Source: Oreocharis arfaki (Eukaryota > Chordata > Aves > Passeriformes > Paramythiidae). Taken from it: a DNA stretch of 64,000 bases. Shown here piece by piece: positions 47,278 through 59,200 of this stretch. The notes below the pieces were generated by a model. It saw only the letters and a list, made by a program, of their open reading frames with translations. It made no database searches and had not been told where the DNA came from. The stretch lies in assembly GCA_013398015.1 (NCBI GenBank), contig VZRR01012752.1, positions 558,001 to 622,000 of the forward strand. The letters run 5' to 3'. Made by a program: the position numbers and the translations under genes. Each line of letters opens with the position of its first letter. Position 1 is the first letter of the stretch.

Positions 47278-48359
47278 TTCCAGTAGGAATGGAGACCTGT
47301 TTTATAGTAGGAGCATCTTCAGTATTTGCATTTTTTTGGGTAATTCATGTTACAGTTTGTTCTGTGTCCACAGATTTGGTATTGTATGCTTAGAAATGAA
47401 GAGTTTAAAAAGTTTACCTCCCTGCATCTGAAATCTGAAGTAAAAAACAATGAACATAATCCATTCTGCTAATGAGATTTGTGAGTTGTCATTCAGTGTA
47501 AATCAAAGTCAGTAAAACCAAGAGATAGTAAAAATAAGACAAATTGAAATTGCCATCAGCATTTAGCAGAAAAATTGATATCAGAATTTTATTTTGGATT
47601 ACCTCTTCAGGGGGAGATTATTATTTCAGAATCTTGAAATAATCAGTTTAGGTAGATTTGGAGCGATGTCTCAGAAAGTTGTACTTATTTGATTTTTTTT
47701 TTCATTTAAAAATTATTTAAATGCACCATTAGAGTCAAAATTGTAACTCTTTTTTAAATGTTTGATTCATCAATATATTCTCTTCCCACACTTCCATCTC
47801 TCAGCACTTCATCTTCTTGAGTAATATTGAAATAGTCTCATTTGGAACATAGTTCAATTCTGAAACTTTGAAATCCGTTGTAAAATGGCATTTTGATCCT
47901 TTGCAAAGCCTCAGTCTGTCATTAAATAATGACCCCAAACTAAAAGATTTTGTTAGTATTCAGCATGCAGGTTTCATCCTTTTTTTTTTTGGCAGCACAT
48001 ATAATATTTATCTAGTAAGAGGTGATTAGCACATTCATTAGCTGTTTGAACTGTTCATATGATGAAAAATTTTTAATGTGAGTTATGAATTATTGACATA
48101 GAACATATTAAGTACGGAAGTCTGCAAAGAAGAAATGAGCCAAGTAATACACTCAGACTAACCAGCTATTACAAGTATTGTGTATTTCAGGCTGGCTTTC
48201 TGGGCAGATGGAGCAAAGTTGCCACCTCTGGCACAGTCTTTCCATGTTATTAAATTTTCCTGCAAAATTATTTTGTGATAAGTAATAGAAAAGATAAACA
48301 GAGCAATGAGAGTCAAACTGAATGAAATTTGCTCTAAATTTGCATGAGTTCTCGAAGAA

Positions 48360-48423
48360 ATGGAATACCCAGGGCTCTGTGCCTCTGAGTGGAAGGTTTT
48401 CTGTAGCGAGAGGAGGAGAGAAA
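48360..48423 (+). other. Candidate alternative first exon (unidentified)
   Basis: An ATG in strong context (G at -3 and G at +4) opens 21 codons plus one base, starting MEYPGLCASEWKVFCSERR. It ends at a near-perfect donor, GAAA|GTAAGTA. An octamer-like ATTTGCAT lies about 20 bases upstream. This layout is what an alternative promoter inside a long intron would look like. There is no acceptor and no known protein match. The opposite strand also offers a hydrophobic N-terminus (MNRLLPGYLLSLLLSL, from 48,451) over the same bases, so at most one reading can be real. Confidence 0.2.
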
Positions 48424-48692
48424 GTAAGTACCCAGGCAGCAATCTGTTCACATTAGCTTTATTTTCCTGAACGTTTCCTTGGGTTGTTTCTGTGCTGGAT
48501 AGGATAGCAGAGATTAGCTAGTACAATTTACACTCTCTCTCTTCTCTGAGAGAGGTTAAATTAAGTAGTTCCTGGAGCTCTGTCTGCAGCAATATTCCCT
48601 GCCTGGAGCTACACCAAGGTGGAACAAGTAGCTGCACTGGGAAATGTAAGAACAAATTATCTAATGAAAATTTAACTTTGGAATAATATGAA

Positions 48693-49127
48693 GAATCACA
48701 GAATATTCTGAGTTGGAAGGGTCCTGCTGGGATCATCAAAGTCCAGATTCTGGCCCTGCACAGGAGCATCTCCGAGAGTCCTGTGCCCTCATATGCCCAA
48801 GAGCATTGTCCAAATGCTTCTTAGCTCTGTCAGAGTTGGTTCTGTGACCACTTCCCTGGGGAGCCTGTTCCAGTGCCCAGCCACCCTTGGGGTGAAGAAC
48901 CTTTTCCTGATATCCAGCCTAAACCTCCTCTGACACAACTTCAGGCCGTTTCCTCGAGTTATGTCACCACAGAGAAGAGATCAGTGCCTGCCCCTCCTCT
49001 TCCCCTCATGGGGAAATTGTAACTGCAGTGACGTCTCCTCTCAGTCTCCTCCAGGCTGAACAGACCAAGTCACCTCAGTCACTCTTCATTCAGCTTCCCC
49101 TCAAGGCCCTTCACCATCTTCAAAGCC
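48693..49127 (-). mobile_element. CR1 LINE fragment of about 435 bp, minus orientation
   Basis: Inverted CR1 terminus (GAATCACAGAATATTCTGAGTTGGAAGGG), followed by GAGCCTGTTCCAGTGCCCAGCCACCCT, GAAGAACCTTTTCCTGATATCC and CAGCCTAAACCTCC, then CTCCTCCAGGCTGAACAGACCAAGT and CTTCACCATCTTC. It is 5'-truncated at about 49,127, where an A/G-rich tract follows. The reading frame is broken. Confidence 0.95.
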
Positions 49128-49780
49128 CAAGAAGGAAAAAGAGAGAAAAAAAATACCACAAAAGAAGTTTATTGTTTTTGCCAGATTTGACACCGTGTCT
49201 CAGCTATGGGCTCCACAAGCTGGAATTGTGTTGATAACCAGCCTTTATTCCCACCATTTCTGTTCAGGTTCATCTGGTTCCTGCACCACACCACGAGGAG
49301 CTGTATATTTATATTGCAAGCTGGAGGTCACGTTTGATTCAATGACAGCAAGTAAACCCAGCAGCAAACATAGGTCTGACCAAAATACAGAGGAGAGAAG
49401 AAGATGTGTGTCCACACAGTGTTCATGTGACGCCTATGTACGCTGCATAGGCACTGGTAGGATCCCTGGGAAAGAGCTGTACAGCCGTGTGCTGGCATTC
49501 CCACCACCCAACACAGGGGCAGTAGGTGCTTCCTGACTTTAATGAAGAACTGAATCCACTCAGCCTATCGGCACAGCTTCAGTGTTTTCATTCAGAAAGG
49601 CTAAAGGGAGTGGTAATTATTTTAGATTATAATTGCTGGGTTTCTCTTCTTTCATACAAAGGAAATCAGCAAAGCAGAGATTATTGCTCCAACTTTAATT
49701 AGGTATTTCCCCACCATCTAGCTTTCAGGTTATTGTTTTCCCAGTAACTTTACCAACCTCTGCTGCTCTTCTGTTGGTTT

Positions 49781-49853
49781 GGTGGTATATAAGAGACCTT
49801 AAGGTATATAAGAGTGGTGGTATATATACCACTCTGAGAGGTGGTATATAAGA
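49781..49853. repeat. Clustered GGTGGTATATAAGAG repeats with 16-bp palindrome
   Basis: Copies of GGTGGTATATAAGAG or its core occur at 49,781-49,795, 49,803-49,814, 49,816-49,830 (variant) and 49,840-49,853. The third copy is part of GTGGTATATATACCAC, a perfect 16-bp palindrome at 49,817-49,832. Each unit resembles a TATA box. It is a small local tandem duplication. Confidence 0.8.
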
Positions 49854-52497
49854 ACTGGAGCATTTGGAGATGATGTACAATGTGCAGTGAGTGAATGTCA
49901 CTGATTCATTAAAAAAGCCCCACAACAATCTCAAATAAAGATTAGAAGTAATAATTTTGACATGATCCAGAGAGGAAATCTCTTGTAAATCGTTGTAAGC
50001 CTTCAGTCATTCCTCACACTTCTTGCTTAGCTTTGGAGAGATCTCTTTCAAATATTTTCCTCACATACTTATGTCATTTATCTGGATGAGAAAGGCCATA
50101 ATCACCAGAAAACACAGTATGCTTTAAAAAATGCTCTGGCAACAGACAAGTGCTTTTGTTGGCATAGATTACATCATGGGGGGGCTACTGAAATTATTTT
50201 GGATGAAGAGTCCCCTGATACATGAGACTTATCCCACATCCCATTATTTATGAAGCATATTTTGTCCAGGGTGCAGTCTTCTGAAAGGAAATTGCAATGG
50301 CTCTGGTGCTCTCCTCCTAAACAATTGTCTTCTTCCTTCCTGGTAGTGAAGGTTTTCTTACTCCACACTTTCTCCAGTCTGCAGTGGATGGCACCCTTTT
50401 TCTGCCAGCTTTCTGCAGCTGGTTTTCCTAGGTGCTGGCATCTGAACTTCCCAAGCCATTGTAGTGGATCACATGATTCCCATCTCTGAAGGTCTCCTGG
50501 ATCACTCTCTGACCCCTTGCAGTCCTGAATTAGTGTCAGCTTCCCGCATGAGCACATTTCCTTTGTCTCACTCTGGACTCACCCTTATTGTTGATCAATG
50601 ATCTCAATCCATTACTATCTTGTAATTTAAACTAGTTGTTCAGAAGAATTTCATCATAAAATCAGTGGTGGTGTTGCCTCCTGCTTTAATAGAGGTAGAT
50701 GCTTCTCACAGTGAATTGGCTGTCTGTGGAAGAGCTTTCTATGCTTAAAACCAAACAGGAAATACGCAGTGCGTTAAGTACTAAGCAACTGTTTTCACAG
50801 TTTATTGTCAGGGTGCATGTCATGTGGTTGACCATGATCTTTTTTTGGATCCACAAAGAAGAAACTGCGATATATTAGAGGTGTTGAGGTTCTGTTACAT
50901 GGCAGCTATGCTTTGTGTATGTACTGCAAGGTTAACTGTTTCTAAACATTTATTTTTGTGGTTTCTTATGTGTTCTTACTGTCTCTTTAAGGCAGTTGTG
51001 TGGGAATGAAACATTTAGTGCTGAAGGATCAGATCCAAAAATAGAAAAGAAATAGTTCTGAACATAAGCAACGATCCTACAAAGCCTAATGATAAATATA
51101 ATTGTTAAAAATAGGAAATGGTGCTAGAAGTACTACTGAAGTATTTGTTTCCAGTAACAGCTTATTTCTTCTGTCTCCAGTGAGATAAGTGTCCTGGAGA
51201 AACTGTATGAAATAATGTGAAGTTAAAGGTTGTAAATTATAAAGTTTTCCCTCTACCAGGTTTGAAAAGCTGTAGTGTGCACTCCATTGCAGCAGAAAGT
51301 CTGGAGAGTCCTGCTTTCTGCCTGCTCTCATGGCTAAATTATTTGCAAAAATAAAAGCTAAATTTGCAGAACCTAACATCTAGAATTTGCTCTAAGCTAT
51401 ACCAGCTGAAAACCCAGTTAATAAAAGTATGGGGTTTTAAAATCTGATTAATTATTTACAAGTCCTGTGGTGGTTGAAGGTGGCTCTTCCTAAATAATGT
51501 GTAAGAATACTTGTGATGATGTTTCATCCCATGTGCCCTCTTTCTGGAGGGGTGGTGTGTGGGGCAGACGTTGATGTTTCAGTTTACAAGGCAAAGGGTC
51601 GTGGAATGTTTTGAGTCTTGATTTAGGCCCAGGAACAAACCCTGCAGCTGCTTGGGAAGAATATTCTAAGCTGAGAAGCAAAACATTCCACGGTCCTTAA
51701 CCAGCTCAAAACATCAACATCTGACCTTCACAGTGGCATGAATGAAAGATTTAAAGAATTGTACCATTTTAGAGCTGAGTTCTCCAATGTGTCTGGCATT
51801 GTCATATGGTGATGCTCTAATTTTAAGTTACGTGTTGTACCCGGGACACTGTGTTCACTTAATGAGAAAGGGAAAAATAAGTTTTCCAGAGTAATAATTC
51901 CTTTTGTATAAAGAGTATGTGAATGGCTACAGGATTTTCAGTCAAAGTTGTTAATATAAATTCATTTTATGATAGATGAAAATAAAATGAAAGTTTCCTT
52001 GAAGAAACTATTTTACAGTCTCACAAAACTGATAAAATGTCAAGCTTCAGAGTAACTACTTTAAAAGATGAATTAAACTAAGACCTAGTTTACTTAAGTT
52101 TTAAGTTACAAATAATTTATCCAGTGTAAAAACTGGGCATGTCACACTTTTTATTTTACAAATATAATTGTTGAAGTTGTTATAAAGGTTGATATTAATT
52201 CCACAGATCAATGTGCAAAACAGCTCTAAATCTATAAATATGTGTGCTACAGATTGAAATTACCGTCTATCCAAACACAGTTTAATGCATGATTAAACTG
52301 TCTCCTGCTGTCTTTCATAACTCTTGTGTCCCACATGGAAAGAATTTGTAGGCTAAATCCATTTTCTGGATGACATACTAAAAGTCTTTCTACTTCATTT
52401 AGGCATGTCTAAATCCAAACAAATCAGCATCAGCCTCCCTTGTAGCCCACAAGTTCTCCAGGAGGAATTAATCTGATCCTAAAGAAAGTATCTAAGA

Positions 52498-52508
52498 TAT
52501 ATATATAT
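52498..52508. repeat. Short (AT)n microsatellite
   Basis: An uninterrupted alternating A/T run of about 11 bases ending in ATATGA. Confidence 0.7.
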
Positions 52509-52570
52509 GAGGAATCTGTAGCAGCCTGTTTCACTACACTGACTGTAAAGGAGGACTCCCCTTAGTTAAT

Positions 52571-52626
52571 CAACTAAATTTAACTAAGACTACTGTGGAC
52601 AACTAAATTTAGACAACTAAACTTAG
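52571..52626 (+). repeat. Imperfect direct repeats of CAACTAAATTTA
   Basis: CAACTAAATTTA at 52,571, then GACAACTAAATTTA near 52,598 and GACAACTAAACTTA near 52,613. The second and third copies are adjacent 15-base units, the first is offset. This is a local slippage-type duplication. Confidence 0.7.
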
Positions 52627-54263
52627 GTGGGAGGAATTCCTCTACAACAGTTTACATGCCAGTTAGAAATGATGATCTCACTGTCGTGGGCAAAGATGAA
52701 ACTGACTGTCTTGGTGTGAGTGAAGGCATAGTATCAGGGCATGGGAAGCTTTCACAAATGCTCCATTTTGTCTCTCTCTTGAGAAGCTACTGGCCTTAGT
52801 AACTCCGATATGTTCCTCATGCATTTCACTTTCAAACTTACTGATACCCATTGCACTGTCATCTTTTCATGATTAGATTTCTTTCTTTTCCTGTATCCTC
52901 TCACTCGGGTTGAAATACGTTAACCAATAAGTTGGTTATGCTCTTAAACTGGGCAGCTCTGGGTACACTTAGAGTGTGAATTAATGGCCAGAGAGCAGGA
53001 AAAGTACAGAAAAAGGTCTCAGTTTTTTTCCAAGTATGTTTCTGGCATAGCATACAGGGCGACTGTAGTTCTGTTTCCTTTTCCATACATCTTCTATTAC
53101 GTTCCAAAGTGACCTGTACAACAACCACCATGGTCGCTTGGTGTTTCAAGTGTTATCTTCTAGGTATTCCAACAAAATCAATTATATAAGTAAGGAGGTA
53201 TGTTTTATTTGTTGGCTAGACCATGGTGGAAGTTGTAATTCAGAATATCTTATTTTAGCTACATTTTTTCTTGATTTATAAGCTTGGGGTGGAGCAGTTA
53301 GAACTATTTACCAGTTGGCTGACAAAAACTTAGAACTTTGCACTTGGCAGCTGATTTGTTTGAGATCGAGAGCGATGGTGTTACAGGAGTGGTAATTATT
53401 TGTAGTGCATTAGGCTGATGCAACTTGGCAGCCTTCTCCCTTTAACTATATATTGCAAGTGTGATGAAATAGTGCTTGGAGTTTGATTATTCTGCAGAAG
53501 TCCAACTGTTTTAAAAAGTCATAACTGGATTCACTTTGAAGCTTGTTTAAGCAGCCGGAAATAGCTCAGATCCCCTTTACGTGACATCTTTGTCTCTATC
53601 CTCCACCTACATTTTGTAAAATATGCAAGTAGAAGATTCAAGTCACATGACTGTATTTTCAGAGGAAACATCCATGATGAAGATGGTTTTGGTGCAAATG
53701 ATCCCTGCCATTTAGAATATTGCCATGTCTCCTGAGGCAAAGATTTGAGAAGAGCAAAGCTCTCTCTCATGTGAGGAGCTCTTTTTAGATTTCTTCTAGT
53801 GATAATCAGAAATAGTATCAAAATACAATGTAGCTCTATTAAGGCATTTGTGGGTGGTGTGTGGAGAACATTGTCTTAAGAAAAAGAAAATACAAAGCGT
53901 CTTTATTCACACTCAGCATAGTGGTAACAATTAAGCAGATTTGCTTCTAAAAAGGCTGCATGGTAATTAATTCAGGAACTCTCACAATTTCCTAGATGAC
54001 AGAGGTGGATCTGACTTGCAAATGAACATAAGCAATTGGAAATCCCTCCGTTATTGCTCCTAGGAGTCTTCTCCAGATATATTTGTAAGCATAAAACAGT
54101 GTTGTCCTATCATCTGAAGCAATATTTCACTGCCGAGGTTGACTTGCAGAATTTCCGAAGAGTAGTTAAAAAGCCCATAGAATTCTATGCTTGTTGGTCC
54201 ATTATATATAACTGTTACAAAATTAGAAAAACAGCTGCAGAGGTTTGTTTTCAATCAAGAAGG

Positions 54264-54279
54264 AAAAAAAAAAAAAAAA
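54264..54279 (+). repeat. A16 homopolymer
   Basis: Sixteen adenines flanked by AAGAAGG and GAAGTAG. I saw no upstream retrocopy or LINE end that would explain it as a poly(A) tail. Confidence 0.85.
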
Positions 54280-55100
54280 GAAGTAGCTGGATACAAATCA
54301 TTCTTGACTTGTTGAGGTCAGTACAAATCATGGATAGAGATTAAGACCTAGAGTTTCTAAAGTCTGTAGTGGCATCCATAATGGAATGACTTTTCTTTTT
54401 TTAATTATTATATTCTGCTTACTTGATCTGTACTATAGAATGCATAGAAAGCATAAGTCCAAATTTTTTACAGTGCATGCTCAAAATTAACATTACGCAC
54501 TGGCAGAACAACATTTTGCTATGGCAAATGATAACCAAAATTTTATAGGGTAAAAATTACATTATATTTTCCAGTTCATATCCTCAATTTGTAGACCATG
54601 TCATAAATTTGAGCATACTCCAATTACAGTCCTGTTATGATTCTGTTTGTGTTTGGTAAAAGGCCTACTGGAAGGTTTCTATTTTATCTCCTGAGCCTTT
54701 ATTTCTAGCCAGTCCTAACTGCAGAACTGAGCACTGGCTCTTTCAGGCAAGTGTTCTAAGCACTAGTCTTTGGCATCACATTCTTGTCCCTTCTCTCTAT
54801 TGTAGTCAATTTTGAATTTCTTTTTCATTGGCAAAATTCAGAAGGAATACTGAAAAATATTATGCTTTAGAGCAACATTGTGATTTGAATATGTGTAAAC
54901 CACCTCAGAATGCTTCGTTGAAGATTTGACCAGGTGGTCTGAACACTGAACCATTTTGTGAACATCAAGAATTACATGTCTTTCTGATTTGAAAGCAGTG
55001 ATCCAAGATAATTTTCCTGAAAAATGGATTGCAATATTTTTTCAAGAGAAATACAGTATATCTTACTTCGAAGGAAACAATCTCCTCTAGATCTGTGAAT

Positions 55101-55120
55101 GGGGGAGGGGGGTGGGGGGG
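55101..55120 (+). repeat. G-rich tract, potential G-quadruplex
   Basis: The + strand reads G5, A, G6, T, G7 without other bases. Splitting the longest run gives four tracts of at least three guanines with one-base loops, enough for an intramolecular G-quadruplex. Confidence 0.75.
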
Positions 55121-55157
55121 CAACAATCTTTTCACAAAGAAGTGGAATTTAAATCAG

Positions 55158-55276
55158 AGAGTCATAGAACAGCTTAGGTTGGGAGGGACTCAACACAGAG
55201 AGTAAGAACTTACTCATGCACTAAAGATCATGCTGTCATAACTAAACCCTTTCCTTGATTAAGTTAGGTGCTTCTT
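55158..55276 (-). mobile_element. Degraded CR1 LINE 3' fragment, minus orientation
   Basis: AGAGTCATAGAACAGCTTAGGTTGGGAGGGACT matches the inverted CR1 3' end. After a diverged middle, CACTAAAGATCATG...ACTAAACCCTTTCCTTGATTAAGTTAGGTGC matches the CR1 segment that usually reads CACTAAACCATGTCCCTAAGTGCC. It is more diverged than the other CR1 copies here and so probably older. Confidence 0.75.
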
Positions 55277-56249
55277 AAAAAAAAATTAACTTCATGTAGC
55301 AGACACCAGAACCCATGGAAATAACTGCAATACTATCAAATACCAGTGGACCAGGGGGAACTTTCTTAGGTATTTAATGATCAGAGCAATTTATGGCAGC
55401 ACAAGAGTTTCTAAAGTGGAAACAAGAGATTGAATTATTGTAAATGCATCTACATTAGTCTAGTATCATAACGTCGAAGTACCCTCTTAAGTGATTTTCC
55501 CTCCTGCTTTTTCCCCTCATACCGCACTTTGCTTGGCACTGCGGAGAGACCTTGAGCCTGTGGACTAGATTCTTCTATGGATCCGGACAGATCATTGGCT
55601 CCAGGTGTGTTCCTGCCACACTCCAGCTGCTAATGCTCAGCTTGCAGGACCAGGATAGAGCTCATCTGAGGTAAATCACCTGAAATACAGGGTTCTCAGC
55701 AAGGAGGTCTGCTCCTATGCACTGTGATATTTGCTGAGGCAGATGCAGTCTTAGGGTATCAATTCCTCTAGGAACGACGGCATGAAAAAATAATGCTCTA
55801 TCTCCAGTGCACTGTCATGACCCACTCAAGTTTTTCACTTGCTTTTGAGGAGCACAGAGCAAGTCTCAATAAGCAGACTGGTGCCTTCCTTATTCCTTGG
55901 TTCTGTCACATGCAGATCTGTGTGGTAGCAGGTGGTTTTCTGAATATAACTGAGACAGCAGGGCTCGTGTCATGTAGGCACAGGTACACCTGCTCCTGCT
56001 TCCTCTTTGGTGGTTGCTCTTGATCAGCCTTGCTTCGCACAGTTAAAAGCAATGTGGCAGAGATTAGCTATTTTAGCAGTTGCTCATCTGCTCTCATCAA
56101 ATCAGACTGGACTTGTAGAAGTAGAGCTGGTCACCAGCCAATTCAATTCTTCACTTCTACCTTCTCACCTGACACGAATTGGAGTTTTACAGATATGCTG
56201 CTAACAGTATTCTCAGGAAAGCTAGCTTAATTTCCTTTATACTTCTTTT

Positions 56250-56265
56250 TTTGTTGTTGTTGTTG
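56250..56265 (+). repeat. (TTG)n microsatellite within a T/G-rich region
   Basis: Five TTG/TGT units followed to about 56,325 by T/G-only runs, including a seven-base G run and a long T run. It is low-complexity sequence. Confidence 0.75.
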
Positions 56266-59200
56266 AGTCTGGTTTGGGTTTGGTTGGGCAGTTTTTGGGG
56301 GGGATTTTGGAATTTTTTTTTGGAGGAGAGGTGTGGATAAAGTAAATTGATTGAAGAATGTGAAGGAAAAGGTAAGGATGAAGTCTTGCTTCAGGGGTGA
56401 CATATGATATTGAAGCCATCTTATGCTGTCACCCCTGAAAATATGACAGCAAGAAGTTCTGAAAGCAGTAGAAAGCCTTGCCCATTGTCCCCTAGCAAAA
56501 GGGAAACATAGCCATTTCAACCCAAATCTTTCTAGTTGATAGATGTCATAGATGAAAACAACTTGGATGAGTGGTTGTCAATAAGCAGGGTGTTAGCAAA
56601 ATTTGCTTAAATAGGTCAGGGTTGAGTATAATTAGAAGTAATGGGGAGTGAGATAGCAAAGTGAAATACCAGGGAAATATCTGGAAAGCATTTTAAAGAG
56701 TGAAGTGTGTTGGACTGTGAAACATTCTCTCCTAGTGTTGAAATACATGCATATGTGTTCATCATTTATATTCTGTGCTGTTTTGCCTTTCTAATGTGAT
56801 ATGATAATCAAGTATCTATGAAAATTATTGGGAAATCTTAGCACCTCTGATTTAATCCTAGCAGTATACATCTCTAGTGGGGCAAGTAGTGAGCCAGATA
56901 TCATGGATCAGAAATAAGCAGATGGCAGCCCAGAAGGGCTCTGACGTTTGCTCAAATGTGGAGTAACAGGGTATCAGGCTGTGGGATGATAACACCTGGT
57001 TGCCTGTTAGCACTTTGTGTCAAGGCAAAACTTTGATTGTCCCAAAAGTGGAGCAGTGCCTGCAATTGCCTCATCTGTGCCAAATGATGGCTGCTAATTT
57101 ATTATATCTTCATCTTCTCATCAGATAGTGATTTAATGAGAGTCGTTCTTGATTTTACTATTAGTAGCAACAAGTGCATGGCAAACTCGGCCCATGCAGT
57201 GAGGTGAAGCTGCACATGCATCTCTCATCCATTGCAGTATGTTGCCAGCAGCCTTGAAGTCTCAGTTTTTGCTGACCCTGTGACACCACTGGGAGAAGAG
57301 ATGTGCTCTTTTCCATATCTCTGCCCCAATGCAGGGCTTTTCTATAGACTGCACAGCCAGGGAGCAGTTTGAGAGTCACCCCATTGATGTTGCAGCTGCC
57401 TGAAAGCAGCTGCCTTCTTCCTTCCCTCCCCAGCAGACATTTAAATTCAGTGTGCTCCTGCGCTGTTCCTAGGGCGTAACCTGGCAGATGATACCTGCCC
57501 TAGAGGCAGCCCATTCCCTGCCTGTCATGACTTCCACCTGACCCTGTTCATATCTGAAACCTCAATGTATCATCTTGTGGCCCTACACACCAATATTCAG
57601 GCAACTGAGTTCTCCTTGCTATGTGGGGCCCACACAGGGTGTTCATACAGGTGTCCATAAGTATGCTAGGTGAGAACACAGTCTGCTACCTGTTGGAGCT
57701 GACTGGCATGTTGATCCCTAAGGCAAGTTGAATCACTTTGCAAGTGCTGCTAAAGCTGTGACAAAGTTGGCTAAAAGGTATGTGACATCTGAAACGGCAT
57801 CCTTCTTGGATTCTACCTGCGGACAAAGAAGGGTATATTCTATCTGGCCAGTTCCCAAGGATGTCCCAGGCATGTAGGATATCTTAAAGGTCATTCTCTG
57901 TTTAGAAAATCTAATCCCATCGTGGTTATCCACTGACAACAGAGGGAGTTTGGGGATTTATCTCAAATGTCGATGTCTACATTTAGACATTTAACGTAGG
58001 TGTCTTAACCCTGAACTGAATCCCACCCACAGTTTTATTTTCCTAAAAGAAGTAGTCTAAGGACATGAGATTGCCTGAAGCAAAATGCCAAAAACTTGCC
58101 AGTAAATGATTGTCAAATATATGCAGCACTTTGACACAGCTCTCATCCAAACGGTTGCTTTTCAGAAATGAATGAGAGTATAATTCTAGGGTCCACTGCC
58201 ACTGGATGTAATTCTCAATTCTGTGTTATTTACCATATTCCAATGGACACTTTTCTGTTGCATGATCCACTGCCCATTTCTTATTGTTTTTATGCTCTTA
58301 CAGTTTCTTTTCTGGCCTGGTCCTGTCAGTTGTTAAGCCACTGCTAAGAATGGTGGACATTTTTTGCTCTTACTGGTATCTGTAAAATGCAGGATTGAGA
58401 TACTCTTTTTCAGTCAAACTGAGTAATCGTTTCTGAGGAGAAGAGTTTTATTAACAGCTGATATTTCTACCTTGAGGTTGCCCTTATGTTTTGAGACAAT
58501 TAGCTTGATTAAGTTCTCACTGACTTGCCACTGTGCAAAGAGCTTTGGAACTACTCTGTAAAGGCAATGTCTAAATTATTCTACCCTTGAATTAGTCCCA
58601 TTTGTCTTGCTATTTAAGCAAATTAGTGTGATTAGTCTAGAAACAGTTCTACCTCTGGAAAACAAATTGCTCATTTTACCATGAGAATTGTTACTGTGAA
58701 CGATATTAAAACCTCAGTCAGCATCTCCTTACACAACCAGCTGTAAGTGAGCACTCAAGCACAGTATGTACCAATGGCAATTTAATTTTCCCCCTTGTTC
58801 CAAGCAGTGAGTGTAGAGAACTGAGGGATCCACATTTCAGTAACATGTCATCCCTAATATCTGACAGTCTGAAGTTTTTGCTGCTGTAAAAAAAATAACC
58901 ACTTTGAATATTTTGATTCTTAATCGTTCCTAAAAGGAGTCTTCTTTCTGTTCACAAACATGATTTTAGATGGGATTATTTTCCTTTGTTTGTCTGATTT
59001 TTCTCCTTAGAGCACCGGTAAAATACTATCAACTCTTTTTATGATGGATAATATTATGTTAACAGTTCCTGGTTGTTTGTTAAGGGTTATTGCATGTCTG
59101 AAGCTATAGCTCTCAATGGAAAGAATGCCATAATTTTAGATTTCCTTGAACAGAAACCACTGGTGTTTGTAGTGCTCAGACCATCAGGGCACTAACCCAC

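Larger units (their letters stand above)
46164..48692. other. Non-coding stretch with a possible conserved element
   Basis: No gene recognised apart from the exon candidate at 48,360-48,423. The segment 46,790-46,990 has the look of a conserved vertebrate non-coding element: dense TAAT-type homeodomain sites, AAGGTGTAATGA and an octamer, ATTTGCATA, at 46,900-46,908. An A/T-only tract lies at about 47,216-47,277. Confidence 0.45.
49128..55157. other. Intron-like or intergenic stretch
   Basis: No gene recognised. It contains the TATATAAG repeat cluster and palindrome at 49,781-49,853, an (AT)n run at about 52,498-52,508, an AACTAAATTTA repeat at 52,571-52,626, an A16 run at 54,264-54,279 and a G-rich tract at 55,101-55,120, all listed separately. 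Confidence 0.5.
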
